Shown: positions 18,229 through 30,675, counted from the stretch's first letter. The stretch: 43,057 nucleotides of DNA from an uncultured Pirellulaceae bacterium (GCA_905480235.1 CAJQPP010000091.1:1-43057), one strand, 5' to 3'. The notes: a model not told the origin generated them from the sequence alone. Numbers and translations: made by a program.

Positions 18229-19686
18229 TCAAGCCAATAATTCCTTGATCACATGGGCTTCTTCCACACCCGTTAATCGTTGGTCAAGGCCTTGGTACTT
18301 GTAAGTGAAACGGCGATGGTCGAAACCGAGTAACTGTAATGCGGTGGCATGAAAGTCACGAATATGGATCGGGTTCTCGACAATGTTGTAGGAAAAATCG
18401 TCGGTCTTACCGTAAATTTGTCCGCCGCGAGCACCCCCACCGGCCATCCACATCGTGAAACATCTGGGATGGTGGTCGCGGCCGTAATTTTGTTTCGAAA
18501 GACCGCCTTGGGAATAAATTGTGCGGCCAAATTCTCCGCCCCAGATGACCAAGGTGTCATCCAGCATGCCACGGGATTTGAGGTCTTCCAATAAGGCATA
18601 ACAAGGTTGGTCTACGTCCATGCATTGGGCAGGCATGCGGCTGTTGACATTGGCATGATGATCCCAGTTATTGTGATAGATTTGAATAAATCTCACTCCG
18701 CGTTCGGCCAAGCGGCGGGCCATGAGAACGGTATGAGCAAAGGAACCAGGCTTCTTGGCAGCCTCCCCATAAAGCTTGAATGTGGAATCGGGTTCTTGAG
18801 CCAGATCGGTTAATTCTGGCACACTGGCTTGCATGCGAAACGCCATTTCGTACTGCTGGATGCGCGTGTTGGTTTCCGGATCACCGAGAGCTTGATAATT
18901 CAATTGATTCAGACGGTTCAAGCCTTCGATGGAGCGTTTGCGTATATCGCTACTGACACCCGGGGGATTGTTGATATACAGAATGGGATCGCCACCACTG
19001 CGAAAAGAAACGCCTGCGTGCCTTCCAGGCAAGTATCCGGAACTCCAAAGTCGCGACGAAATGGCTTGTTCTTGCTCGCGGTTGGAAGGCACCGCAACCA
19101 ACACGACAAACGCCGGCAGATCCTCATTTTCCGAACCTAGCCCATAGGAAGCCCACGATCCAAGGCAGGGTCGACCCGTTATTTCGTTGCCCGTTTGCAT
19201 CGCGGCAATGGCGGGTTCGTGATTAATGGCTTCCGTATGCAAAGACCGCATCCAGCAAATTTCGTCGGCCTTCTTTCCAAGCCACGGCAGTAAATTTTCG
19301 TTCATCCACATGCCGCATTCGCCGCGCTGTGCAAAGGAATACTTTGAGGGCGCGATGGGAAACCGAGCTTGGCCGCTGGTCATGGTCGTCAGGCGTTGGC
19401 CTTTGCGAATCGTCTCTGGAAGATCTTTGTCATACCATTCACTCATTTTTGGTTTGTAATCAAAAAGATCCATTTGCGACGGCCCACCAACCATATGCAA
19501 ATAAATCACGCGTTTCGCTTTGGGCGCGAAATGGGGCTGGCGGATTTCTGGCAGCGTCGCCCCCGACGCACCCGATACCGATGGACCCAACAGAGAGGCC
19601 AACGCCGCACCGCCCAAGAGATGCTTTCCTCGGGAAAGGAAATGTCGTCGGGTTTGCAACTTTTGAAATTCATCAAACGGATTCAT
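18229..19686 (-). CDS. DUF1501 protein with Tat-type signal
   Basis: 485 aa from ATG 19686; a TTG at 19692 is also possible. The N-terminus has the twin-arginine pattern RRHFLSRGKHLLGGAALASLL, so export by the Tat route is likely. The body is a full DUF1501 domain (sulfatase-like alkaline phosphatase fold), with HFAPKAKRVIYLHMVGGPSQMDLFDYKP near the start and LVIWGGEFGRT, RDHHPRCFTMWMAGGG and HIRDFHATALQLLGFDH near the end. It starts eight bases after the stop of the DUF1553 gene, the standard pairing in planctomycetes. Its function is unknown; the pair is thought to act together at the envelope. Confidence 0.95.
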   Translation of the reverse strand: MNPFDEFQKLQTRRHFLSRGKHLLGGAALASLLGPSVSGASGATLPEIRQPHFAPKAKRVIYLHMVGGPSQMDLFDYKPKMSEWYDKDLPETIRKGQRLTTMTSGQARFPIAPSKYSFAQRGECGMWMNENLLPWLGKKADEICWMRSLHTEAINHEPAIAAMQTGNEITGRPCLGSWASYGLGSENEDLPAFVVLVAVPSNREQEQAISSRLWSSGYLPGRHAGVSFRSGGDPILYINNPPGVSSDIRKRSIEGLNRLNQLNYQALGDPETNTRIQQYEMAFRMQASVPELTDLAQEPDSTFKLYGEAAKKPGSFAHTVLMARRLAERGVRFIQIYHNNWDHHANVNSRMPAQCMDVDQPCYALLEDLKSRGMLDDTLVIWGGEFGRTIYSQGGLSKQNYGRDHHPRCFTMWMAGGGARGGQIYGKTDDFSYNIVENPIHIRDFHATALQLLGFDHRRFTYKYQGLDQRLTGVEEAHVIKELLA

Positions 19687-19694
19687 GGCCAAAC

Positions 19695-22600
19695 CTACTT
19701 ATTCAAAATTTCATCGAGATTGAGGATTTGATTGCAAACCATCGTCCAGGCTGCCAATCGAACGAGGTCCAATTTTTCATCGTGGGGTGTTTGTCCCACG
19801 GTGATGAGTTTTTGTGCGTCTTCCTTCGCAGATTCATAATGCTCAACGAAGTCGTCAAAACCGGTTCTTAAGATTTTAGTTTCTTGGGGTGTCAGCGGTC
19901 GGCAAAGGGTTCTCGCCGAAATATCACTAAGTGTAGCAATCCAATCTCCGTCGCCGCGCGTCATGGCATTTTGTGCGAGTACACGGGCAGCCTCAAAAAA
20001 TTGTGGGTCGTTCAGCGTTACCAGCGCCTGGAGCGGCGTGTTAGTGCGTTCGCGACGCACGGTGCAAACCTCTCGATTGGGCGCATTGAAAGCTTCTAAA
20101 TTAGGCGGTGGACTCATCCGTTTCCAAAACGAATAGAGCGACCGTCGGTAGACCTCATCGCCTTTGTCCTGAGTGAAATTTCGAGTGTCGCCGCCCGGTA
20201 AACCAACAATGTTCCATAGGTCGTCTGGTTGGTAGGGTTTAGTCCCAGGCCCGTACATTTTCTCGTTCAAGAGCCCGCTCGCCGATAACGCGAAATCGCG
20301 TACCATTTCGGCATCCATGCGAAAACGGGGGCCTCGGGAAAGCAAGCTGTTATCGCGATCCCTCAATAGTTTCTCGTCGGTCACGCGGGATGCCTGACGG
20401 TAGGCAGCACTCATCATGACCTGCTTGAAAAAACGTTTTACGTCCCAACCGGATTCACGAAAATCCACGGCCAGCCAATCCAGCAAATCTTGATTGCTTG
20501 GCAAAGTACCCATAACGCCGAAATCTTCTGCCGTGGCCACAATACCTGCCCCAAAAATCTCTTGCCAGAATCGATTGACGGTGACTCGGGCCGTTAATGG
20601 ATTGGCGGGATCGATGACCCATTGGGCCAGACCCAGTCGATTTCTGGGGGCGTCGTTCGGCAAGGGATGGAACGCTGCGGGTGTGGCGGCGGAAACTTCC
20701 TCGCCGGGTTTGTCGTAAGCGCCCCGCATCAAAATTTTGGCGGTTGGCGATGTCTCTTTTTCGACCTGAACATGGGTGACTGGACTACGGTCGCGGATCG
20801 TCCCCTGCTCGGCTTGCAGTTCGTTTAATTTTTTATCGAGTGCCATGAAAGTCGAGTCATGGTTGCGAAGATAATTTTCAAAGAGAGTCTTTTTTAGTTC
20901 GGCAGATCGTTCCTCTGCAGGCGTTTCGAAAGCTAGCCTTAAGGGGCCGGCTTCCGCCACGTTGGCCACCTCGCCGGGTGTCAAAACTCGTTCGTAAAGT
21001 AGGAAATCCTGGACAAATCCTTCCAAAGGTGACTGACCTGCGTTGCGGCTACCAATATTCAGAGGCGTCGCCGTTCGCGTGTCAGCGTCAGGTTTTAGAC
21101 TGGCGCGAGCGACGCGTGTTTTGGCTGCTTTGCCGTCGACATAGATTTTAATTCCCTCGGCTTTACCGCTTCCATCCCAGGTTGTGAAGACATGTTGCCA
21201 CTGGCCCGGTTTAACTCGATTGCCTTGGGTGATCACTTTGAGTCCGTTTTCGGTCCATTTATCGATAATGTGAGCCGCGAATTCGTTGTCATTTTGCCAT
21301 AGATCCCAACCGCGATATCCGTTTTGATTATCCATGCGACCGATGATGGCTCCCGACCGTTTGCCAGTGGTCTTAACCCAACAGCCAACGCTAAAAGGTT
21401 GGTTAATGGCAAAGTCGCCGAAATCGCCCAATTCAATAACGGTGTCTTTTGTCAAACGGGGTGCAGGTCCAATCACACCATCTTTTTCCCAAACAAGCGA
21501 TCCCGATGCACGGAAAGTTTGTTCCTCGTCGGCTCCTGTAGATCCGCCAAGTGCAATCGTTTTTTCGTGGCTGCGGGAACGCACTTCGTTGCCGTCGCCA
21601 TCGTTGAGCGGTAGGTGAAGGAGCATGCCCTCAACCGGGGTTTGCCCAATCGTCGCCGAATTCATACTGGTTAGCCAACGTTCAAAATCGGGTTGAGAAT
21701 CTACCCGTCTTTGCTCGTGCAGTTTCGCTGCCGTTGAGATTTCGGAAGGTAACGCGTCCCAACGCTGACGATCCTTTTCGGCTGCAACGACGATGGTTGG
21801 CCCCAGCCCGTCTTTCCGATTTCCGTCTTTCGGTTTTTGAGTCGTGTTGCGAAAAAAAGCAGCCAGGGAATAGTAATCCTTAATGGAAATGGGATCGAAT
21901 TTGTGATCGTGGCACTGAGCACAATTCGCGGTCATGCCAAGATATACCCAACCAAAAGTCTGCACTCGATCGGCCGCATACATGGCCAGATTTTCTTCAT
22001 CAATGGTCCCACCTTCATTGGTGGTCATATTACACCTTTGGAATCCCGTGGCGATTAATTGTTCGCGACTGGGATTTTCGAGCAGGTCACCTGCCAACTG
22101 CTCGATGGTAAATTGGTCAAAAGCCTGATTAGCATTAAAGGCCTGGATGACCCAATCGCGGTAGGGCCACATTTCACGGTAATTGTCGAAGTGCATGCCG
22201 TGGGTATCCGCGTAACGAGCGGCATCTAACCAATACCGACCGCGATGTTCGCCCCAGCTGGAACGATTCATTAATTGGTCAATCCATTGGGATACCGCGT
22301 CGTCCGGATTCTTTTTGTAATCGGCCAGGAAAACGACGGTGTCCTGAGGTCGTGGCGGCAATCCCGTGATGTCGAGATTAAGACGTCGAAAAAGCGTATG
22401 CGGGTCGGCCTCTTTTGCGGGATTCAATCCGCTATTTTCGAGGCCCGCGAGAATGAAATGATCGATCGCATTTTTTGGCCATTCGGCATGCTTGACGGCC
22501 GGCAAGCCGGGCTTCTGGGGGGCGACAAGTGACCAGTGTTGTTGGTAATCGGCACCCTCGGAAACCCACTGCTTCAGTAACGCTTTTTGCTCAACGGTGA

Positions 22601-22904
22601 GAGATTTGTGAGACGTTGGCGGGGGCATCAGCAGATCTTCATCCGTCTCGTTGATCCGCTCAATCAGGCTACTGGAACCGGGGTCACCCGGCATGATTGC
22701 GCCTGCATCGATGGCGTCTTGTCGCACATCCAATCTTAAATCGGCTTGACGAGCTTCCGCATGTAAACCGTGACATGCCAAACAGTTTTCAGCGAGAATC
22801 GGTTTGATATCCGCTAGGAAGTCGACTCTTTCCTGAGCCACCAACGAAGCGGAAGGCAACGTGGTAATTAAAAAAGCCAAAGCGATAGGCAAAATTGATT
22901 TCAT
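19695..22904 (-). CDS. PSCyt1-DUF1549-LamG-DUF1553 protein, secreted c-type cytochrome-like
   Basis: 1069 aa with a signal peptide at about 1-23. PSCyt1 holds a haem motif CLACH (Cys41, Cys44, His45). DUF1549 follows at about 145-355 with a second CAQCH (328-332). A LamG/concanavalin-like domain is inserted at about 425-655 (SVGCWVKTTG, YRGWDLWQND, WQHVFTTWDGSGKAEGIKIYVDG). DUF1553 covers about 755-1060 (PRNRLGLAQWVIDPANPLTARV, TNTPLQALVTLNDPQF). Both CxxCH sites should bind haem c if the exported apoprotein is matured. These proteins are specific to planctomycetes and relatives; their role in electron transfer or polymer handling is not proven. It is paired with DUF1501 downstream. Confidence 0.95.
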   Translation of the reverse strand: MKSILPIALAFLITTLPSASLVAQERVDFLADIKPILAENCLACHGLHAEARQADLRLDVRQDAIDAGAIMPGDPGSSSLIERINETDEDLLMPPPTSHKSLTVEQKALLKQWVSEGADYQQHWSLVAPQKPGLPAVKHAEWPKNAIDHFILAGLENSGLNPAKEADPHTLFRRLNLDITGLPPRPQDTVVFLADYKKNPDDAVSQWIDQLMNRSSWGEHRGRYWLDAARYADTHGMHFDNYREMWPYRDWVIQAFNANQAFDQFTIEQLAGDLLENPSREQLIATGFQRCNMTTNEGGTIDEENLAMYAADRVQTFGWVYLGMTANCAQCHDHKFDPISIKDYYSLAAFFRNTTQKPKDGNRKDGLGPTIVVAAEKDRQRWDALPSEISTAAKLHEQRRVDSQPDFERWLTSMNSATIGQTPVEGMLLHLPLNDGDGNEVRSRSHEKTIALGGSTGADEEQTFRASGSLVWEKDGVIGPAPRLTKDTVIELGDFGDFAINQPFSVGCWVKTTGKRSGAIIGRMDNQNGYRGWDLWQNDNEFAAHIIDKWTENGLKVITQGNRVKPGQWQHVFTTWDGSGKAEGIKIYVDGKAAKTRVARASLKPDADTRTATPLNIGSRNAGQSPLEGFVQDFLLYERVLTPGEVANVAEAGPLRLAFETPAEERSAELKKTLFENYLRNHDSTFMALDKKLNELQAEQGTIRDRSPVTHVQVEKETSPTAKILMRGAYDKPGEEVSAATPAAFHPLPNDAPRNRLGLAQWVIDPANPLTARVTVNRFWQEIFGAGIVATAEDFGVMGTLPSNQDLLDWLAVDFRESGWDVKRFFKQVMMSAAYRQASRVTDEKLLRDRDNSLLSRGPRFRMDAEMVRDFALSASGLLNEKMYGPGTKPYQPDDLWNIVGLPGGDTRNFTQDKGDEVYRRSLYSFWKRMSPPPNLEAFNAPNREVCTVRRERTNTPLQALVTLNDPQFFEAARVLAQNAMTRGDGDWIATLSDISARTLCRPLTPQETKILRTGFDDFVEHYESAKEDAQKLITVGQTPHDEKLDLVRLAAWTMVCNQILNLDEILNK

Positions 22905-23158
22905 ATTGGACCCGTGTCTGCTGACGATTTTTCGAGCTCGACTTACGCCTCAGTCTAACATAGCGGAACCATTCAGACTCCCCAGATCCGGGATCGGCGT
23001 AGCGCCTATTCTAATCGCTAGTTCGGCAGAAAAAAACGATTAAGCAAGGTTTACACGTTTTGTTGTGCGCAAAATTTCGGCGTGGGAAATTACAGGATTT
23101 GCAAGCAAATAACATGGCCTTGCTTGACAGACATCATGCAAATTGTGCATGTCGAATC

Positions 23159-24979
23159 TTATCGGTCGCGGCTCGGTAGTGAAGAAGTCGGTCCAGCCTG
23201 TTGGATGATTTTCTTCGCTTTGAGTGTTTTGGATTCGAGATCTCCTAAGTAATTGTCCTCCCATCGATGCCAACCTTTTTCTGATTGGTTGAATCGAATA
23301 GGGTCTCCGGATGTGGCGCAAATCACATTGGATTCGAAGAGAAAATCCGTACTGCCTTGATCAATGAAGATCCCGTTATTGGGTGCGCCGCCATGAGCGA
23401 ATTCGCTTCGTTTAACATCATGAATATAATTGTTGCGTATCGTCGTTCCGGGTTGCCGGCCGAGGGTGTAGATGCCTCCGCCATCAGCTAGTTTTTGCAC
23501 GACATCGAAGATGTGATTGTTTTCAACAATACAATTTTTCTGGGAGGTGGGTTCCTTGCTCCAGCGGAAGCCAATGGATATCCCGGAGTAAGGTAGATCG
23601 TAAACTCGATTGTGCGCAATGCGCGTGTGGTTGGAAAAGGCAGCAAAAATCCCGACCCCGCCGATGCCGTCGTTTCCGCAGCGACGGACAATGCAATTGG
23701 AAATTGTGGTCCGTTCAGGAGTATCCCTTGGGTTTCGCCAGTCCGCGGCAAGATTGGCTGCCCGGGTATTGTCGAGCTCAGCCTTGCCCCGCCAACCAAT
23801 AATGATGCCCGAGCCTCCTATATCTTCGAAGGTGGAATCAGTTACCAGGTTGTCGCGACAGCCGCCGCCAAACCCAAGAGCTGAGTTATTGAGATGAGCG
23901 AAGCGGCAATTTACAAATTGGCACTCCGTCGCATAAGTGCATTCAATCGCCACGGATTGTACCAACGTGCGAGCGTCGACTTGGGTGCCAAAGTGACTGG
24001 CTTGAATTTCGTTATAGCCAATATTCGGGAGCGGGAATCCGCAGTGAGCAAAACAGATTCCTGCGAACCGTAAATTGCGGATAGCCTTCTCGGGAGTGCC
24101 CTGAATTTCCAGCAAACGGCTTAATCGCGGCGCGACACCGATTGCCGTTTGCGGATTCTGATCTGCAAGCGGAATATAAGTCAGGGTTCCAGTAGGCGAA
24201 TCCAAATACCATTCACCCGGTTGATCAAGAAAGTCACGATGATGCTCCAGGTAAGCCGGTTTCCCGGGACTGGCTGTGGTCATGGGACCGTGGCCAAGCC
24301 AACCCATGGCAGTCGCCGTTTTGTAATGGTCCGCATCCGCGGCGATTACCTTCGCCCGCGAGATAGACCAGTTACCAAAGACGACCAGTTCCGTGTTGTG
24401 ATCAGCCGGATCCGTAAGTTCCAGGGGTTGATCAAAGCTGAATTTTTTAACCGTCTCATCTACGGTTTGCAGATGCAGGAGACCATCGTTATTCGGCCAA
24501 CGGCTGCGCGTGGCACGCTGGTCTTCCACGACAAGCTGACGAAAAAACCAGTCTCCCGCTTTCACGGCGGCCAACTGGATTTCCCAATGCCCTTCCTGAT
24601 TTGGTTGCCATTTTCCCAATGAACTTCCGCCACTCCAGATGACCTTTGCCTGTGGGGCGGATTGATACGTGATAGAAAAACGGTCGGTGCCACTGTCGCG
24701 GGAATCAAACTTAAAAGTTTGCGGCAGATCGTAGACACCTTCTTGTATGATCACGACCACATTATCCGTTAAACCCACAGCGGCTAAATCACGTACCTGT
24801 GATTGAGCGCGTTGCGGGGTCCGGAACGGGCTTTGCCGAGTCCCGGGATTGTCGTCGTGGCCCTGAATCGCAACGTGGAACTCAACTTGGCCCTGAATGG
24901 GTGAACAGGAAAACGTCAAACAGATAACGAACAACATCGTGCCGATTCGTATTCTGGCCGAAGATGCGAAAACTTGCAT
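23159..24979 (-). CDS. Secreted right-handed beta-helix protein, possible polysaccharide enzyme
   Basis: 606 aa. A signal peptide covers about 1-30. The opening FHVAIQGHDDNPGTRQSPFRT and VVVIIQEGVYDLPQTF is the start of parallel beta-helix proteins of the pectate-lyase-like group. A region at about 85-280 looks like an insert domain, then from about 290 repeated turns appear (NCIVRRCGNDGIGG, HTRIAHNRVYDLPYSGISIGF, NCIVENNHIFDV, TTIRNNYIHDVKRSEF). The layout resembles glycoside hydrolases of family 141 and other beta-helix hydrolases, but I cannot confirm catalytic residues. It is translated from the same message as the decarboxylase at 24988: its start is eight bases downstream and uses a ribosome site that overlaps the decarboxylase stop. 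Confidence 0.85.
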   Translation of the reverse strand: MQVFASSARIRIGTMLFVICLTFSCSPIQGQVEFHVAIQGHDDNPGTRQSPFRTPQRAQSQVRDLAAVGLTDNVVVIIQEGVYDLPQTFKFDSRDSGTDRFSITYQSAPQAKVIWSGGSSLGKWQPNQEGHWEIQLAAVKAGDWFFRQLVVEDQRATRSRWPNNDGLLHLQTVDETVKKFSFDQPLELTDPADHNTELVVFGNWSISRAKVIAADADHYKTATAMGWLGHGPMTTASPGKPAYLEHHRDFLDQPGEWYLDSPTGTLTYIPLADQNPQTAIGVAPRLSRLLEIQGTPEKAIRNLRFAGICFAHCGFPLPNIGYNEIQASHFGTQVDARTLVQSVAIECTYATECQFVNCRFAHLNNSALGFGGGCRDNLVTDSTFEDIGGSGIIIGWRGKAELDNTRAANLAADWRNPRDTPERTTISNCIVRRCGNDGIGGVGIFAAFSNHTRIAHNRVYDLPYSGISIGFRWSKEPTSQKNCIVENNHIFDVVQKLADGGGIYTLGRQPGTTIRNNYIHDVKRSEFAHGGAPNNGIFIDQGSTDFLFESNVICATSGDPIRFNQSEKGWHRWEDNYLGDLESKTLKAKKIIQQAGPTSSLPSRDR

Positions 24980-24984
24980 GAAGA

Positions 24985-24989
24985 CTCCT
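24985..24989 (-). promoter_or_regulatory. Ribosome-binding site overlapping the upstream stop codon
   Basis: AGGAG on the minus strand (24989-24985) overlaps the TAG stop of the decarboxylase gene (24990-24988) and lies five bases before the ATG of the beta-helix gene (24979). This indicates translational coupling of the two genes. Confidence 0.75.
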
Positions 24990-26403
24990 AGTTTTGTTTT
25001 GTAACACGAGCGGCGATTTCGCGAATCACACGAACTGCCATCTCGACGTCATCCCGTGTCGTATCGAATTGACCGACAGTCAGGCGAATAACAAACATGC
25101 CCTGATGACTCGTTTGAGTAAGATAAATACGCCCGTCGGCGTTGATCTGCTGTAACAGCTCTCGGGTGCTCTCGTCGGCATCGCCATCATGAGGGGCCAA
25201 GCGAAACGTAAACAATGCGAAATTGGGTCGCGTCATGATCTCTATTCCCGGCGTCGTCTCCAATGCATCGCACGCCAGTTGTGTCCAAGCAATGTGATTT
25301 CGAATCCGGTTCCGTAAATCATCGAGGCCATGGGCACGTAACAAAAACCAAATTTTTAACGCCCGAAAACGCCTGCCTAAGGGAATGGTCCAATCAGAAT
25401 AATTGGTGATCTCGTCCTCTTCCTGCGTCTTGAGATAATCGGGTCGCAGGCTCAGGGTTTGGACTTGTGCCGCAGGATCACGTAAAAACTGGACGGAGCA
25501 ATCAAAGCTGGCACCGAGCCATTTGTGCGGATTCACGACGAGGCTGTCGGCTAATTCAATCCCATCCCAAATGTGGCGGTGCTCCGGACAGATCATGGCT
25601 GAGCCGGCCCAAGCAGCATCGACATGGGAGTACATATTCTCGTCCTTGCTGATATTTAGAATGGCTCGTAAACGGTCGGATGCACCAAATGAAGTACCGC
25701 CAATGCAACCAATGATCCCGATCGGCAGCATGCCAGCAGCGCGATCATTTTGAATTGCTTGGCGTAGTGCATCAGGTCGCATGGCCCAATCATCATCGGT
25801 GTCAACTTTAATCAGGTTCGCTTGTCCGATTCCCGCCAAGCGAGCGGCTTTGTCAACCGAACAATGAGTCTGCGCTGATGCGTAGATCCGAAGTGGGGGG
25901 TGGCCAGCGAGTCCCTCGTTTAATCCACGCCACTTCAGAGCATGTTCCCGCATGGTGAGTACCGCACAAAGTGTTGCTGTTGTGGCCGAGTCATGAATCA
26001 CACCGCGGAAAACTTGCGGAAGATCCAACGCCTGTCGCAACCAATCCATCATCACCGTTTCTAATTCGGCCGCAGCAGGTGAGGTTTGCCATAACATGCA
26101 TTGAGCAGAAATCGCATTAGCCAATTGCTCAGCTAACATCGAGGCGGGAGCGGCATTGGAACTGAAGTAAGCAAAAAACCGCGGGTGTTGCCAATGCGTC
26201 ATGCCTTCCGGAATGATGTTCTGGAAATCAGCAAAAATGGCCTCCATGCTGTCGGCACTATCAGGCGGAGACTTCGCAATTTGTCGCGAAATCTCCCCCG
26301 GCGCAGATTGCGAGCGAACAGGTCGCTCGCGAAGCGTGGCGTGATAGTCAGCGGCCCATTCCGCCGCTTTCTTGGACCACTCGGGTAATTCGTCATGTTG
26401 CAC
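24988..26403 (-). CDS. PLP-dependent group II (aromatic-amino-acid type) decarboxylase
   Basis: 471 aa from a GTG at 26403, with AGGAGA seven bases upstream (26411-26416). The fold-type I decarboxylase motifs are complete: WQHPRFFAYFSSNAAPASML near the N-terminus, His180 in AQTHCSVDKAARLAGIG that stacks on PLP, Asp262 in SHVDAAWAG, and the PLP lysine Lys294 in NPHKWLGASFDCS. Length is usual for the family. It removes the carboxyl group of an amino acid such as Tyr, Trp, DOPA or Glu to give an amine; the substrate cannot be read from sequence. It has no signal peptide and so acts in the cytoplasm, unlike its secreted partner at 23159. Confidence 0.95.
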   Translation of the reverse strand: MQHDELPEWSKKAAEWAADYHATLRERPVRSQSAPGEISRQIAKSPPDSADSMEAIFADFQNIIPEGMTHWQHPRFFAYFSSNAAPASMLAEQLANAISAQCMLWQTSPAAAELETVMMDWLRQALDLPQVFRGVIHDSATTATLCAVLTMREHALKWRGLNEGLAGHPPLRIYASAQTHCSVDKAARLAGIGQANLIKVDTDDDWAMRPDALRQAIQNDRAAGMLPIGIIGCIGGTSFGASDRLRAILNISKDENMYSHVDAAWAGSAMICPEHRHIWDGIELADSLVVNPHKWLGASFDCSVQFLRDPAAQVQTLSLRPDYLKTQEEDEITNYSDWTIPLGRRFRALKIWFLLRAHGLDDLRNRIRNHIAWTQLACDALETTPGIEIMTRPNFALFTFRLAPHDGDADESTRELLQQINADGRIYLTQTSHQGMFVIRLTVGQFDTTRDDVEMAVRVIREIAARVTKQN

Positions 26404-26485
26404 GAGAACGTCTCCTGAACGGGCTGTTTCGCAAATTGGCGTCAGTCGCCTAAACGATTTCTACACCAAGAGTTGAGGTAAGGCA

Positions 26486-27316
26486 TTACGGCTGATCGGG
26501 AACCATGGCGATGATCCGCAAAGGACCACCACTGCCACCACCGATTTTCATCGGCAAGGCGATGACTTGAAATTTTTCGCTGGGTAACTTATCCAAGTTG
26601 GCAACATTTTCAAAAGCGGGAATGTTGTGCTTAAACAAGTTGACATGACTTTCGAACAACCGTGACTGCCCAAAATCGATGCTGGCTGTATCGATACCTA
26701 TGGCCTTGATGGCCCGATGTTCTGCCAGCCATTTAGCCGCCGTTGGATCCAGGCCCGGAAAGTGTAATTGCGGAACTGCTTCGGGACCACGAGCTGCCGT
26801 ACCAAGGTAACGTTCTCGCTGCTGCCAGTGTTTCCCGTTGCCTGTCCGCAACAAAACAATCACATCGACGAGCTGACGTTGATGCTCTGTTTCCCAACGG
26901 CGTAAGTCTTCAATGCCGATTTGATAGTCGGGATCCTCTTGGCAAGCCTCCGATACGTCGATGACGATACCCTCTCCGATTAATCGTTCGATGGGGATGG
27001 CATCGACCGTTTGGCGATCTTTATAAAAATGGATCGGTGCATCGACATGAGTTCCGCCATGCTCGGCACCTGTGAAACGGTTCGCCGAATAATAATATCC
27101 TTTGTCGGTGACACCGGCCTTGCCGCGAATCAAATCGAATCCATCCTCGGTGGGCCAATAAATGGTGTTTCGATCAAAGGGGTGTGTCAGGTCGACGACC
27201 GTTCGCCCCGCGAGCAGCGTTTGCTTGGCTGGAGATGTTTTTTCTTGCGCGTGGCAAATGCTGGCAAAGAAAATAATAAAAACCGCAACAGTAAAGCATC
27301 GGTGCAGGAGGTTCAT
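26486..27316 (-). CDS. Secreted cyclase-family hydrolase (kynurenine formamidase-like)
   Basis: 276 aa from ATG 27316, supported by GGAAAG about six bases upstream; a TTG at 27346 would give ten more residues. A signal peptide covers about 1-23 (ends CHAQ). The cyclase-family metal site HGGTHVDAPIHF is at residues 86-97, and TVVDLTHPFDRNTIYWP comes before it. A second conserved stretch is AIKAIGIDTASIDFG. Members hydrolyse amide or lactam bonds, as in N-formylkynurenine. This one is exported, so its target is outside the cytoplasm. The decarboxylase 82 bases downstream suggests a link to aromatic amino-acid products, which I only infer. Confidence 0.9.
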   Translation of the reverse strand: MNLLHRCFTVAVFIIFFASICHAQEKTSPAKQTLLAGRTVVDLTHPFDRNTIYWPTEDGFDLIRGKAGVTDKGYYYSANRFTGAEHGGTHVDAPIHFYKDRQTVDAIPIERLIGEGIVIDVSEACQEDPDYQIGIEDLRRWETEHQRQLVDVIVLLRTGNGKHWQQRERYLGTAARGPEAVPQLHFPGLDPTAAKWLAEHRAIKAIGIDTASIDFGQSRLFESHVNLFKHNIPAFENVANLDKLPSEKFQVIALPMKIGGGSGGPLRIIAMVPDQP

Positions 27317-27473
27317 GTTTTTTCTTTCCGGAGTTGAGTTCGACAAACGAGAATTTTAACACAGAACGCGGGCTTGGTTTTTACGGACGCTTACGTACTA
27401 AATTGAAATCTTGTTAGTTGAGTGACATCATGTGGCGTGATTCACAATAAAAAACAGGGAAGGTGAACGGCAT

Positions 27474-27508
27474 AAAAAAAGAGCCCACCGAATAAAATCG
27501 GCGAGCTC
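27474..27508 (-). terminator. Intrinsic terminator of katG
   Basis: On the minus strand, an 11-base stem with two G-T pairs (27498-27508 with 27481-27491), a six-base loop and a run of seven T (27474-27480). It lies 76 bases after the katG stop and before the cyclase gene start, so katG is a separate transcript. Confidence 0.9.
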
Positions 27509-27584
27509 AGGAGTCTTGGGAACCGAAAAAGCGGGGCTTGCCCACGCTTTAACATCCCAGTGAGTTAAGGACGCAAGCGGGATA

Positions 27585-30260
<2,676 letters not shown>

Positions 30261-30605
30261 TTGTTGTTAGGTGTTCCGCAAAACCTGCGGGCGGCCGCGA
30301 ATTCACAATCGGATGATTTCGGCTGGTCCTGGGGCCCAACGGGTGCCCTCGCCTGGATCCCTCCTCAGTCTGGTCCGAGATTAAAAATTAAGATACTCGC
30401 TCTCTTAGCTCTGTTTCTATTCGTGATTGCCGCAGACTCTCTGTGGATTCAGAGTGGCATCCCTTCACGCCACCAGGCCCCTGAAGAAATATCACGTGAA
30501 GCAAATGTGATGGATACAAGATTAGAAACGCCATCCGTTAAAACGGTTGGTCGAATATTGGGTGAAATTTCAAGCTCATCGATAAATGGAGTGCCGTTGA
30601 GCTGA
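30261..30605 (+). CDS. Hypothetical small single-pass membrane protein (uncertain)
   Basis: 114 aa from a TTG at 30261. One strongly hydrophobic helix at about 43-62 (LKIKILALLALFLFVIAA) preceded by basic residues, then a polar tail. No family is recognised and the ribosome site is weak. The best support is a strong plus-strand terminator 38 bases after the stop, which shows that this stretch is transcribed. It could instead be a non-coding RNA. Confidence is low. Confidence 0.35.
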   Translation: MLLGVPQNLRAAANSQSDDFGWSWGPTGALAWIPPQSGPRLKIKILALLALFLFVIAADSLWIQSGIPSRHQAPEEISREANVMDTRLETPSVKTVGRILGEISSSSINGVPLS

Positions 30606-30643
30606 TAGGGCGAATGGAGTTGCCTTCGATATTTCACCCGAGA

Positions 30644-30675
30644 GGCTCGTCGGCTGCGGCCGACGGGCCTTTTTT
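30644..30675 (+). terminator. Strong intrinsic terminator
   Basis: An 11-base stem (30644-30654 with 30659-30669, one G-T pair) with a TGCG loop and six T following (30670-30675). It ends a plus-strand transcript from the gene-poor region and isolates the BNR gene at 30796. Confidence 0.92.

Noticed and set aside
23134..23151. Inverted repeat CATGCA/TGCATG near a TTGACA box
   Set aside because: Arms of six bases and no -10 element at proper spacing, in the 3' region of the beta-helix gene; not called.
24149..24622. Plus-strand open frame of 157 codons inside the beta-helix gene
   Set aside because: Antisense shadow; protein is not recognisable.
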